Both the position numbers and the translations under genes were made by a program. Of a stretch of 64,000 bases of DNA, positions 34,620 through 44,960 are shown piece after piece; the stretch's first letter is position 1; each line of letters begins with the position of its first letter. The notes below the pieces were generated by a model. It had not been told where the DNA came from and ran no database searches. It saw only the letters and a list, made by a program, of their open reading frames with translations. Location of the stretch: assembly GCA_028583605.1 (NCBI GenBank), contig CM053327.1, positions 30,094,126-30,158,125 on the forward strand, read 5' to 3'. Origin of the DNA: Dastarcus helophoroides. Its lineage: Eukaryota; Arthropoda; Insecta; Coleoptera; Bothrideridae.

Positions 34620-35325
34620 TATTTTTTTCTTCTTCCTCTTTCTCTTCCTTCTCTTTCTCTTCTTCCTCTTCCGCTTCCTCTTCCTCCTCTTCTTCTTCTT
34701 CCTATTCTCCTTCTTCCTCTCCTTTTTCTTTTTCCTCTTTTTCTTCCTCTTCGTCTTCTTTCTCTTCTCATTCCTTCTCTTCCTCTTCTAACTCTTCTTC
34801 CTTTTCTTCCTCTTCTAACTCTTCTTCCTCTTCTTTCTCTTCTTCCTCTTCTTCCTCTAATTCTTCCTCTTCCTCCACTTCCTCCTCTTCTTTTTCCTCT
34901 TCTTTCTCTTCTTCTTTCTCTTCTTCTTCTTCCTCTTCCTCCTCTCCCTCCTCTTCCTCCTCTTCCTCCTCTTCCTCTTCTTCCTCTTCCTTTCTCTTCT
35001 TCCCCTTCTTCCTCTTTCGCCTCCTCCTCCTCCTCCTCCTCTTCCTCTTCCTCTTCCTTTTCCTCTTCCTCTTCCTCTTCCTTTTCCTTTTCCTCTTCCT
35101 CTTCCTCTTCCTCTTCCTCTTCCTCTTCCTCTTCCATTTCCTCTTCCTCCTCCTCCTCTTCCCCCTCTTCCTCCTCTTCCTCCTCTTCCTCCTCTTCCTC
35201 CTCTTCCTCCTCTTCCTCCTCTTCTTCCTCTTCTTCCTCTTCCTCCTCCTCCTCCTCCTCCTCCTCCTCCTCCTCCTCCTCCTCCTTCTCTTCCTCCTTC
35301 TCCTTCTCTTCTTCTTCATTCTCTG
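34620..35325 (-). repeat. Long (CTTCCT/CCT)n pyrimidine microsatellite, ~700 bp
   Basis: Almost pure pyrimidine on the plus strand with CTT, CCT and CTTCCT units; the minus strand gives the Lys/Arg/Glu-only frames at 34619-35340. Sub-blocks of pure CTCTTC and pure CCT indicate local expansions. Its right end joins the retrotransposon-like remnant at 35326-35510. Confidence 0.9.
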
Positions 35326-35510
35326 AGGTAGGTATTTCAACCTATTCTGGTCTTCAAGCCACTTGTTCTTCTGATGTCCATCATTCTTTCCATTTTTTCA
35401 TCGGTCCTCCTTGTCTTTCGTTGGTTTCAGTATCTTCGCTTATTTGACCATTCTATTTTCCATTCTTTCGATGTGCTGGTTCTAGTATTTCCATTTTGAT
35501 ATATCAAAAT
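35326..35510 (-). pseudogene. Probable third non-LTR retrotransposon 3' end, badly decayed
   Basis: On the minus strand, interrupted frames give pieces such as KILKPTKDK, MERMMDIRRTSG and QNRLKYLPQRMK. These line up with the WRPRxTKR, WRDDIRRRAG and AQDRxxWKxLEEAY parts of the better copies. Frame changes and stops are frequent. Its position next to a purine microsatellite supports the call. Confidence 0.45.
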
Positions 35511-35563
35511 CCTTGAGTCTGTCAAATTGTGGTTAAAACGACGTCATGTATTATCAACGTTCG

Positions 35564-35690
35564 ACAAATGACCAATCAAATGTTCTGTAATTAAATAGTT
35601 AAACGTGCCTAAAATTGAAAATATGTACAACCGCAACCATAGACTAGCTTCGGCCTTCCTTGGCTTCATCAGTATGGTACGGTGGTTGTA
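35564..35690 (+). repeat. Dispersed repeat with TTCGGCCTTCCTTGGC hairpin, copy 1
   Basis: Begins CAAATGACCAATCAAATGTT and runs to CATCAGTATGGTACGGTGG. TACAACCGCAACCATA and TATGGTACGGTGGTTGTA are partly inverted around a short CTTCGGCCTTCCTTGGCTTC stem. Such blocks occur near ends of some retroelements (Penelope-like among others), but the family is not identified here. Confidence 0.6.
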
Positions 35691-36004
35691 AACACTTCCA
35701 ACTTAAGCCGCTAGTCAGTCGTATAATTATCCAAGAGAGTAAACCCCCATTGGCTGATTTGTAACTGACTTTTAACTGTGTTTATTACGCAAAGATTTTC
35801 ACCACATGTTAATTGAAGCATTCTTCTCTGCTGTGATAATAAGCCTTGTATATACGAATACATACAAGTTTATTACGATCCAATTGAAATCTAATTTTAT
35901 TAGAATTTCATCAAAACGGATTGCAATGGCAAAGCTTGTATCGCAGGTTGCATAACAACATCCATTGATACAAACGTTCTCGGCGTGACTTTCATCTAGT
36001 TCAA
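35691..36004. other. Gene-free DNA between two dispersed-repeat copies
   Basis: Moderately AT-rich sequence with no repeat or coding signal recognised. Confidence 0.4.
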
Positions 36005-36130
36005 CAAATGACCAATCAAATGTTCTGTAATTAAACAGTTAAACGTGCTAAAAATTGAAAATATGTACAACCGCAATCATAGACTAGTTTCGGTCTTCCT
36101 TGGCCTCATCAGTATGGAACGGTGTTCGTT
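36005..36130 (+). repeat. Dispersed repeat with TTCGGTCTTCCTTGGC hairpin, copy 2
   Basis: Direct copy of 35564-35690 starting 441 bp further on, about 90% identical by eye. Two same-orientation copies this close suggest either the two ends of one element or a local duplication. Confidence 0.6.
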
Positions 36131-36481
36131 ATGCAGCAGAATAAAGACTCAGTTTTCCAGTTTTACCGCCGCGTTTCACACAGATATGAAATGCCATAAG
36201 CAAAATAAACAACGTCACGCCGGGTCGAGAATATGTCAAAGTGATGAGCTAATGATACTTTCAGTATATGATTAACGCGTACAGGCAACTTTAAATCCAG
36301 TGGTGTGTATTATTTATTGTTTTTTAGGCTTTCAATGTCCATTTTTAGGCCCTTAGAAGTTGAATTTTGAAAATCCTTTCTTAGTGCTCACCTACGTTAT
36401 ACGTAACCTTCGTGTGCAAAATTTTATTCTTGTAGAACAGTGTTAGAGTTTTATTCAAAATTATTATTCAAAAATTAAATT
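36131..36481. other. Gene-free DNA
   Basis: No repeat, RNA or coding signal recognised. Confidence 0.4.
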
Positions 36482-36570
36482 CATTTAGATTCAAAATTTA
36501 GATTCATTTAGATTCGAACTTTAGATTCATTTAGATTCGAAATTTAGATTCATTTAGATTCAAAATTTAG
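36482..36570 (+). repeat. 23-bp minisatellite of a different sequence, 4 units
   Basis: CATTTAGATTCAAAATTTAG plus ATT, four head-to-tail units with a few substitutions. Unrelated in sequence to the GTATCATAAG family although the period is also 23 bp. Confidence 0.85.
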
Positions 36571-37100
36571 ATACAAAAGCAACAAATTTCTGGATTCTGG
36601 TCAAAATTTAATGTCAATGCTAAAAAGAGTCGAAAATTTGGAAATAAAGTGAAGCGGAAATTTGAGAAAAGGTTGAAATTTCGAAAAAAAGCTAAAAATT
36701 CGTAGAAAAACTAAATTTCGATCCACAAATAAATACTTCTTTTTATGATTTTGAAAAAAGTGGGTATGTTCAAAAAACAGTTTTAATTTCGTAAGAAGTC
36801 GAAATTTTGAAAAAAAAAGGGTAAAATCTTGAAGAAATCCAATATTTGGAAAGGAGGAATTTTGAAAACAATTCAGATTTTTAAAAAAAACGTAGGAATT
36901 TTTAAGGAATGAAAATTTTCAACAGATGTCGAAATTTCCAAAAGTGTTCGCAAGATATAGCTTTTAAAGTGTCGATATTTTCAATAAAAGTTAAAATTTG
37001 GAAAGAAGGCAAATATTTCGAGATAAGTTCAAAGTCTTAAAACAATTTTCTAGAAGAAAAAAATTTTTTTTAATAACATTGAAATTTTGAAAATTCAACA
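36571..37100. other. Gene-free AT-rich DNA
   Basis: Degenerate GAAATTTT-type sequence; nothing else seen. Confidence 0.45.
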
Positions 37101-37345
37101 TTGACATACAAATCTTGTCCCCTGAAACCAAGAACGATTAAATAACCCAAGAAAGATTGCTCTAACGCGTTTCGATAGCCAAGCTATCATCTTCAAAGAG
37201 ATACGCTATTGAAACACTATCGAAGCGCATTAGAGGAACCTTTGTTCTGTTTTTTGATCTTTCTTGGTGTCAGGGGACAAGATTTATATTTCAATTTTTG
37301 TAGATAACGAAGGACCGCTCCGTCCCACCAAAATCCAACATGTAA
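37101..37345 (+). mobile_element. Hairpin-retroposon family, complete copy
   Basis: The left arm runs CAAATCTTGTCCCCTGAAAC, CAAGAACGATTAAA, GCTCTAACGCGTTTCGATAG; the right arm repeats this in reverse complement (CTATCGAAGCGCATTAGAGG, TGATCTTTCTTGGTGTCAGG, GGACAAGATTTATATTTCAA). The apex is CTATCATCTTCAAAGAGATACGC. A short unpaired tail GATAACGAAGGACCGCTCCG follows. No protein coding. The arms are about 95 bp with mismatches. Confidence 0.8.
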
Positions 37346-38550
37346 AAAAAATTTAAATTAAAAAAAAAGTCGAAAATTCGAAATTGTCAAAGTCAAATTT
37401 TCAGACAATTCCGAAATTATCAAAAAGTTTCAGTTTTGGAGAAAATCAAAAATTATCAAAACAAATCGAAATTTCAAAAAAATGGTTCTAGTTAAATTTT
37501 GAAAAAAATCAAAATTTTGAAGAAGAAACCAAACTTTGTTCGAAAAAAAGTCGAAATTTTAGTATGAAATCAAAATTTTGAAAAAATTTAACCATTTACA
37601 GAATACATTTTCAAAAAAAGTCGAAATTTTCAGGAAAGTGGAAATTTTCAAAATAAAGTCAAAAATGTTAAAAAAGCAGAAATTCTGAAGAATTCTCGAA
37701 ATTTTGGAAGTCAGCATTTAAAAATACGATGATTTCAAAATAAAAATTGAAATTTTTGAAAAATTATGACATTTTAAAAGCATAACGTCGACATTAAAAA
37801 AAGTGGATTTATTTAACGCGTTAAAGAAAGCAGTTGGATGTGACAACAATGGGGTTTCACCTCTATCGACTAGTAAAATATCAACCAGTTGATTAACAAA
37901 CACGTTTCGAGTTAAAAAGGAAAAAAGAAAAAAATGTATAAGGCTCACAAATTTAAATACCGAGAAATCTCCACTTTTTTTTTTGAAAGTTTGTTCGAAA
38001 ATCCAAAATTTTTAGAAAGTCCTGATTTTATGATAAAAATGGAAATGCGAAGAGAAGAGCAAAATTTGGAATTTTAACTAAATGTTTAGATTTTAAAAAT
38101 AAAAACAGAAATTTTCACATGTCTACAAAACGTGGGAATTACTAGAATAATGATCATTTTGTTAAAAAAATTAGCGAATTTTCCAGTTTAAACGTGAAAA
38201 AGAAAAACTAAATGAATCTAAAGAAAAACCTCAATCGAACAATCGAATTTTAGAAAAAATCGAAATTTCGAAAGAGAAAATTCAAAATTTCTAAATTAAA
38301 GTGGTTAAAATTTGCGGAAAAAAGTTCCAACTCAGAATTCTCAGAAAACATTAAATTTTGGAAAAAAAGAAAGATGATAGTCTTCAAAATTTCGAATTAC
38401 CTCCCAAAATTTCAATTTTCATTACGAGGTTAAATTATTCGACTTTTTTCTTGATATTTGGATTTTTAAACTCGAAATTCAAAATTATTAAAAATGATAT
38501 ACATTTAGAGGTTAAAATCGTCATTTTATGAAAGGGGAAACACTACAAGT
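37346..38550. other. Gene-free AT-rich DNA
   Basis: Degenerate CGAAATTT-type sequence without clear period. The minus-strand frame near 37718-37948 has no recognisable similarity. Confidence 0.5.
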
Positions 38551-38602
38551 TTCTTCTTCTTCGTCTTCGTCTTCGTCTTCGTCTTCGTCTTCGTCTTCGT
38601 CT

Positions 38603-38637
<35 letters not shown>

Positions 38638-38686
38638 TTCGTCTTCGTCTTCGTCTTCGTCTTCGTTTTCGTCTTCGTCTTCGTCT

Positions 38687-38745
<59 letters not shown>

Positions 38746-39367
38746 TTCGTCTTCGTCTTCGTCTTCGTCTTCGTCTTCGTCTTCGTCTTCGTCTTCGTCT
38801 TCGTCTTCGTCTTCGTCTTCGTCTTCGTCTTCGTCTTCGTCTTCGTCTTCGTCTTCGTCTTCGTCTTCGTCTTCGTCTTCGTCTTCGTCTTCGTCTTCGT
38901 CTTCGTCTTCGTCTTCGTCTTCGTCTTCGTCTTCGTCTTCGTCTTCGTCTTCGTCTTCGTCTTCGTCTTCGTCTTCGTCTTCGTCTTCGTCTTCGTCTTC
39001 GTCTTCGTCTTCGTCTTCGTCTTCGTCTTCGTCTTCGTCTTCGTCTTCGTCTTCGTCTTCGTCTTCGTCTTCGTCTTCGTCTTCGTCTTCGTCTTCGTCT
39101 TCGTCTTCGTCTTCGTCTTCGTCTTCGTCTTCGTCTTCGTCTTCGTCTTCGTCTTCGTCTTCGTCTTCGTCTTCGTCTTCGTCTTCGTCTTCGTCTTCGT
39201 CTTCGTCTTCGTCTTCGTCTTCGTCTTCGTCTTCGTCTTCGTCTTCGTCTTCGTCCTCGTCTTCGTCTTCGTCTTCGTCCTCGTCTTCTTCTTCTTCTTC
39301 TGCTTCTTCTTTTTCTTCTTCTTCTTCTTCTTCGTATTCTTCTTCTTCTTATTCTTCTTCCTGTTCC
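38551..39367 (-). repeat. (GTCTTC)n hexanucleotide microsatellite, ~740 bp, plus (CTT)n
   Basis: CGTCTT and CGTCCT hexamers throughout, with about 500 bp (roughly 38744-39252) essentially perfect, then (CTT)n to 39367. It reads as a pure Ser run in one frame, which is an artefact. The purity implies recent expansion or active homogenisation. On the minus strand it follows directly after the reverse-transcriptase C-terminus of the element at 39368-40990. Confidence 0.95.
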
Positions 39368-40990
39368 GTTCTCATTCTTCCTCCATGTTTTTCCACCGCT
39401 CTCTATCTTGAGTATTCAAGATCCAGTTTTTGCCAGCTCGCCTCTGAATATCGTCTCTCCATCCGACATTTCGTTTAGTTTCCCTGGGTCTCCATTGTAT
39501 TACCGTCTTCGTCCATTTAATATCATCATTGGCGACGCGTCCTGCCCAGCTCCATTTATTAGTGGTTACATGTTCTATGACATCGACGACTCTTGTTCTC
39601 TCTCTGATGATCTTCTGACTCTGTCTCTCAAACTGATCCCCAACATTGCGCGCTCTACCGCTCGTTGACATACCCTTAAACGATGCTCCCTGAGTTCTGT
39701 TTCGAGGCCGTATGCCATGACAGGCAATATGCAAGAGTCGAAGACTTTCCGTTTCAGGTTGATGGGAATATTCGGTGTCTTGTGGAGGTGGCCAAGTTTT
39801 TCAAATGCCGCCAACTAGCCCGGCGTTTTCTGCGACAGGATTTTCTTTGTAGAGCCTGATGTTGTGTCCAAGGGACACGCATTCTTCAACCACTTGAAGT
39901 GTGTGGTTGTCGAGTCTAATCTGAATGTTGTCTGGAGCCATGACCTTGGTTTCTTGAAGGTTCGTCCTTAGTCCCACGGTTTTCGAAACTTCTTTCAGCT
40001 CTTAACATATTTTTAAGTTTATTCGCGTCTATGCTCATTAGGATGATGTGATCAGCGAAGCGTAGGTGACTCTGTCGATATTGCTGTTGCTATGTCAGAT
40101 TTTTGAAGACATCTTGTAATGCGAGCGTAAACAGCTTCGGCGAAATCGTGTCAAGTTTGAGACTTCTCTTTTGATGGATATCCTCCCGGACTTCTTCAAC
40201 TTTGATGTGGAGAGTGGCGTGTTCATAGATGTTTCTGATGAGGTTCGAGTATCTTGAGTCGATCCTTGCAGCGTTCATCGCAAGATTGCTCAGATTTCTA
40301 TAGAGTTGAAGGCTTTTTGGTAACCGACGAATACCAGATGGAGAGGGATATTGTATTTTCGATCAGGCTGCGCAGTGTAACTCTGTTGTAACTCTTTCTG
40401 AATTCAGCTTGTTCCACAGGTTGGTAAAAATCGAGCTTATTGTTGAGACGGTTGGTGATTATTCTGGTTAAGATATAGAACCGAGAGAAGGCTGATAGGC
40501 CGGTAGTTTTGATGTTCGTTGGATGGTTTGAAGAGGATGGTGACCTCAGAATTTCTCCATGCATCGGGAATTCTTCCTTCTTCCAGGCGTTTGTTGAGAA
40601 GAATAAGAAGCGCTTTGTCTAAAGCTTTTCCTCCAATCTTGAGCATCTTATTTGTAACTTGGTCTTCTCCGGGAGCCTTTTGGTTTATCATCTCTTTCAG
40701 TGCTAACCTCAGTTCTTGTTGGTTATTTTGGGATCTCCTCGTTTTGGATCACTCGGCCTTTATCCTCACGGAGACGGTATGGGTCTGGTGTTGACTGGCT
40801 GTACAATCTCCGACAGAAGTTTTCGATAATAGCAACGATTTCATCTTCTCTGATACAACTATGCCCTGTTCCTTTTTTATCTTGTATAAGAGCGCTTTCC
40901 CCTTTAGCCGTTTTGGCATGTTCATATTATCTTCAATGGATTTCTGAATTTTCCTCACGTTGTATGCCCTCAAGTATCTACGAATTGCTC
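39368..40990 (-). pseudogene. Non-LTR retrotransposon reverse transcriptase, disrupted
   Basis: Minus-strand fragments in order: KAPGEDQVTNKMLKIGGKAL and NYRPISLLSVLY (RT fingers, about 40500-40690), NKLDFYQPVEQAEFRK (about 40400), DTISPKLFTLALQDVFKNLT (about 40090-40150), RFADHIILMSIDANK (about 40020-40060), INLKRKVFDSCILPVMAYGL (about 39715-39760), WSWAGRVANDDIKWTK, and QDRERWKNMEEE near 39372. The catalytic FADD/YADD box reads FADH at 40048-40059, so one essential Asp is lost, and several frameshifts are present. This is the RT of an insect endonuclease/RT non-LTR element, inactive. Confidence 0.85.
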
Positions 40991-42485
40991 TCTTTACTAT
41001 TTTATCTAGCTGGCGGTATTAAGGTGCATCATGATCCATAACTTTGGGCTCTTTCAATAGTGTAGACTTTTTTGGTTGCCACTCGGATACCTTTGGTTAA
41101 TTTTTCTATCAACTCATTTAAGTCTAGGTTCTTCAATGCGTTCGTCTGTTCTACCCTTTGTTCTATCTTGTTGCTGAAATCCTCCTGCTTCCTTTCTTCA
41201 ATGGCTTCTTGGATTTTCCTCGCGTTTTATGCCTTCAAGTCTCTACGAATCGTTCTCTTTACTATTTTATCTAGTTGGCGGTATTGAGGTGTGTCATGAT
41301 TCATAACTCTGGGCTCTTTTAATAGTCTTATCCTGTCAAAAGTAAGCTTCGTGTTTCTGTGTGCTGGAAAAGTGCAGACTTTTTTGGTTGCCACCCGGAT
41401 ACTTTTGACAAATTTTGCTGTCAACCATTTAGGTTTAGCTTCCTCAATGCGTTCGTCGGTTCCAATCTTTGTTCTATTCTATTGCTGAATTCCTCCTGCT
41501 TCCTCTCTTCAATGGCTTCTTGGATTTTGCTCGCATTGTATGCCTTCAAGTCTCTACGAATCGCTTTCTTTACTATTTCATCTAGTTGGTATTGAGGTGC
41601 ATCATGATCCATAACTCTGGGATATTCCAATGGTCTTATCTGTCAGGAGTATGCTTCGTATTTGCGTGTTCTCCAAATGTGTAGACTTTTTTGGTTGTCA
41701 CTCGGATACTTTTGACTAATTTTTCTGTCAACTCATTTAAGTCTAGGTTCTTTAATGCGTTCGTCGGTTCCAATCTTCTATCCTGTTGCTGAATTCCTCC
41801 TGCTTCCTTTCTTCAATGGCTTCTTGGATTTTGCTCGCATTGTATGCCTTCAAGTCTCTACGAATCGTTCTCTTTACTATTTCATCTAGTTGGTGGTATT
41901 GAGGTGCGTCATGAACCATAACTCTGGGCTCTTCCAATAGTTTTATTTTGTTAGGAGTAAGCTTCGTGTTTCTGTGTGCTCTAAAGGTGCAGACTTTTTT
42001 GGTTACCACTCGGATATTTTGACTAATTTTTCTGTCTACTCATTTAAGTCTAGGTTCTTCGTCGGTGCCTTCGTCGGTTTCAACTTTTGCTCTATCCTGT
42101 TGCTGAATTCCTCCTGCTTTCTTTCCTCAATGGCTTCTTGGATTTTCCTCGCGTTGTAGGCCCTCAAGTCTCTACGAATCGCTCTCTTTAATATTTTATC
42201 TAAGTGGTGGTATTGAGGTGCGTAATGATTCATAACTCTGGGCTCTTCCAAGAGTCTTATCGTGTTAGGAGTAAGCTTTGTATTTTTGTGTTCTCCAAAT
42301 GTGCAGACTTTCTTGGTTGACACTCGAATACTTTTGACTAATTTTTCTGTCAACTTATTTAAGTCTAGGTTCTTCAAAGCGTTCGTCGGTTCTAACCTTT
42401 GCTCTATCTGTTTGCTGAATTCCTCCTGCTTCCTTTCTTCTATGGCTTCTTGGATTTTTCTCGCGTTGTATGCCCCTAAGTCTAC
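40991..42485 (-). repeat. ~310-bp tandem amplification of the retrotransposon's pre-RT linker, 5 units
   Basis: The landmark ATGGCTTCTTGGATTTT is at 41201, 41512, 41816, 42130 and 42442 (spacing 304-314 bp), with a related site near 40935 in the parent element. Each unit encodes, on the minus strand, EEPRVMNHDAPQYHQLDEI, KRTIRRDLKAYNARKIQEAI and KVCTFRAHRNTKLTP-type motifs: the basic linker found between endonuclease and RT in this protein family. Several junctions keep frame (the frame at 42036-42506 crosses one). No endonuclease domain lies beyond 42510, so the element is 5'-truncated inside the array. Confidence 0.85.
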
Positions 42486-42510
42486 GAGTGTAGTTGCTAA
42501 GGTCAAAATT

Positions 42511-44830
42511 CGAAGATAAAACTTTTCGAAATTTTGGACTTTTAAATTAGCTTGGTGGTATGCTAAGATTATTTCTTAATCTCGAGGCTTCAAAAGTTTT
42601 TAGAAACTCGAAATTTTGAAAAGAGTTTTTTAATAAATTTAGTTTTTTTAAAAATCTGAATTCTCAAAATTCTAACTTTGAATTTGTAATTGTTTTTACC
42701 TCTTTTTCGCCTCATATTTTAATTTTAAATAGAACATATTTAATTAATTGGCGAGCATAAATTAAAATAGTAGACGCGCTTGTTTCTTCATAAATGTGGG
42801 GTTATTTCTTGACATTTTTTTATATTTATTTAGTTTTGATGTAGAGATCGAAATCTGGTTTAAAAATTCGAACTTCAAAAAATTTGTTACACTCACTCGT
42901 TTACCATATAAAAATCAAGTTGTTTTGGCAAAATTTCATAATTTAAGAAGTGTTTTCATGAAAGCAAAAGTTGGGAAACCCGAGCATAGAAATCAGTCAA
43001 GTTGCCACCTTCACACCTACACGCGGCAGTGGGCCTGATTGACAAAAGTAGTCTCTCTCAAGTTTCTACAAGTCTCGGCGAATTCTAAAATATTTCTCGG
43101 TTTTCTAATTATAAGGAGGGGGTCAAGTTTTCGTTAGGAGACCCAATATATTAGAGTACGGTTGGCAACCCTAACTTCCCGTGAACTACTTTTAATCACT
43201 CTGAACTACCTTAAGTTAATCACTCTGAACTACCGCACCACGTACGTCATGAAATGACAAATTTTATTATGAATTCCGAAGACATCATTCCCCATATAAT
43301 TAGTATAATTTTTTCTAATAACTTTCATTAACTGATCTCATGAGCTGAATGGATAAATATCGGTGGCTCTCGATTAATTAATCATGGCTGATTAAAATAA
43401 AATCTTATGACAATAATTTATCTATATACGTACCATATTAAAATTGCAAATTATTTTCAATCTGATAAAGTATCAAAACTTCTAGTGACAATTTAGTATT
43501 AATAACTATCTAAGAAATCTATCGATAATTCTATCGCGTGCCCAGCCGAATGGTGGAGCACATATTAATGTATATAATTCAACTCATTGTCATTACTTCC
43601 TTTCCTGTCAAGCTTGCGGAAAAGGAAGTGCGAGTATCGGTATTGCTGTGAAGAAAGGTCGAATTTTTTTAATTTGTCATTCATATGGGTTATCAATTAT
43701 TGCTTTGAGCATGTGTGTATGCGATTACTGTTATTTTTATGTGCATGTTATGTTGGAAAATGTACTTTTGCGTTGGTTTCTAATCGAATTCAGTTATTTA
43801 AAACTCGGCGCGCGAGTTTGATAATAAATGCTCAATTAAAATAGAGCCAGAGATTAAAAATTAAGTGTGCCTTGGAAAATGGTGCTCTATTGCAAATACA
43901 TACAAAACAACAAATAAAACAAAAACAAACGTATGCCATACGTTAGAAAATAAATAGGCGAAAAATTAAGCTAAATTGGCGGACTTGGTTAACTTGTTTT
44001 GTCCAAGAAGGACAAATTTAAAATTCTATTGATGACTACCAAAAAGCTTGCATTAAAACATTTCAAAACTTTAGCATCACCAGGTATGTGAACTGTATTG
44101 CTAGGGGGCAAATTTTTCCAGCAGCTTTGTCCAGTACTGGGCTCAAATTTTTTCGCCAAATTTGCATTTTAGAATTGGCTACAGTAGTTATAGCGTTTTC
44201 GAACGGCGCGATTTTGCCACCCTTTCGCGACAGGGAGTTATGCGTTAGCTCAATTTTGATTAACGTGTTTTCAAAAATAGCTCAAGAGCAACTGGTACTT
44301 TGAAGCAAATACGATAGATCGGTGGTATTTGTAGAAAAACTTACCCAATACTTCAAATATGTATATTTTGATAGATCATATATTTCAGAGTTATATTGAA
44401 AAACTGTTACGTTTAAGCTAAATAAATTATAGAAATAAATTATACGAAACATTCTGCGTAAGTTTTTCTTACTTAATCTGCTAATCATTCTTTATTAAAG
44501 CTACCGATGTAGGATATTGACAGCAGCAAACTAAAGAATGGTTTAGCAGGGACGTACTCTGGCAAAATTTTAATGCAAGCTTGTCATATAATTTAAAAGC
44601 TAAACAATGAAAATATTCATAAATCATTTAAACTTAATAAGCAATAAAAAAAATTAAATTATAAATTTAATAATAAATTAAGTTATAAAATCAAAAGTTA
44701 ACTTGTAACGTCCGATAAAAAACAAAAAAAAAGTCGTATTTTTATCTAAAACAGTTACGAAGAAATACAATTCTCTTGTAATGATCTCATGTTACGTTAG
44801 GGCGAAAAGTTTTTATTTCATATTTATGCA
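42511..44830. other. Gene-free region, largely single-copy
   Basis: AT-rich to 43060, then mixed sequence with no recognised repeat apart from a two-copy AATCACTCTGAACTACC near 43195-43235. Frames at 43587-43844 and 44088-44303 have no recognisable similarity or splice context and are not called. Confidence 0.45.
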
Positions 44831-44960
44831 GGGCTTCGAATCGGAATTTGTTTTAGTTTCGGTTTACGCTCCGGAAAGAAATTATGCCGGTTCGGTTCCG
44901 GTTTTCATTTCGACAAAATAACAACCAGTTTTCGGTTTGGCTCCGAGTGACTCAATTTTA
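44831..44960 (+). repeat. CGG-rich terminus A (AGGGCTTCGAATCGG...)
   Basis: Starts GCAGGGCTTCGAATCGGAAT, followed by GGTTCGGTTCCGGTTTTCATT-type boxes. It is inverted relative to the block at 52140-52226, which ends CAGTTTCGGTTCGAAGCCTT. Together they may mark the ends of one 7.4-kb element or two separate insertions. Confidence 0.5.

Noticed and set aside
34619..35340. Glu/Lys/Arg-rich proteins on the minus strand
   Set aside because: Translation of the CTT/CCT microsatellite in different phases.
38528..39478. 316-residue poly-serine protein
   Set aside because: Translation of a hexanucleotide microsatellite; no domain or gene structure on either side except an antisense retrotransposon.
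43587..44303. Short frames in the single-copy region
   Set aside because: Lengths are near chance expectation and no domain, signal or splice context was recognised.
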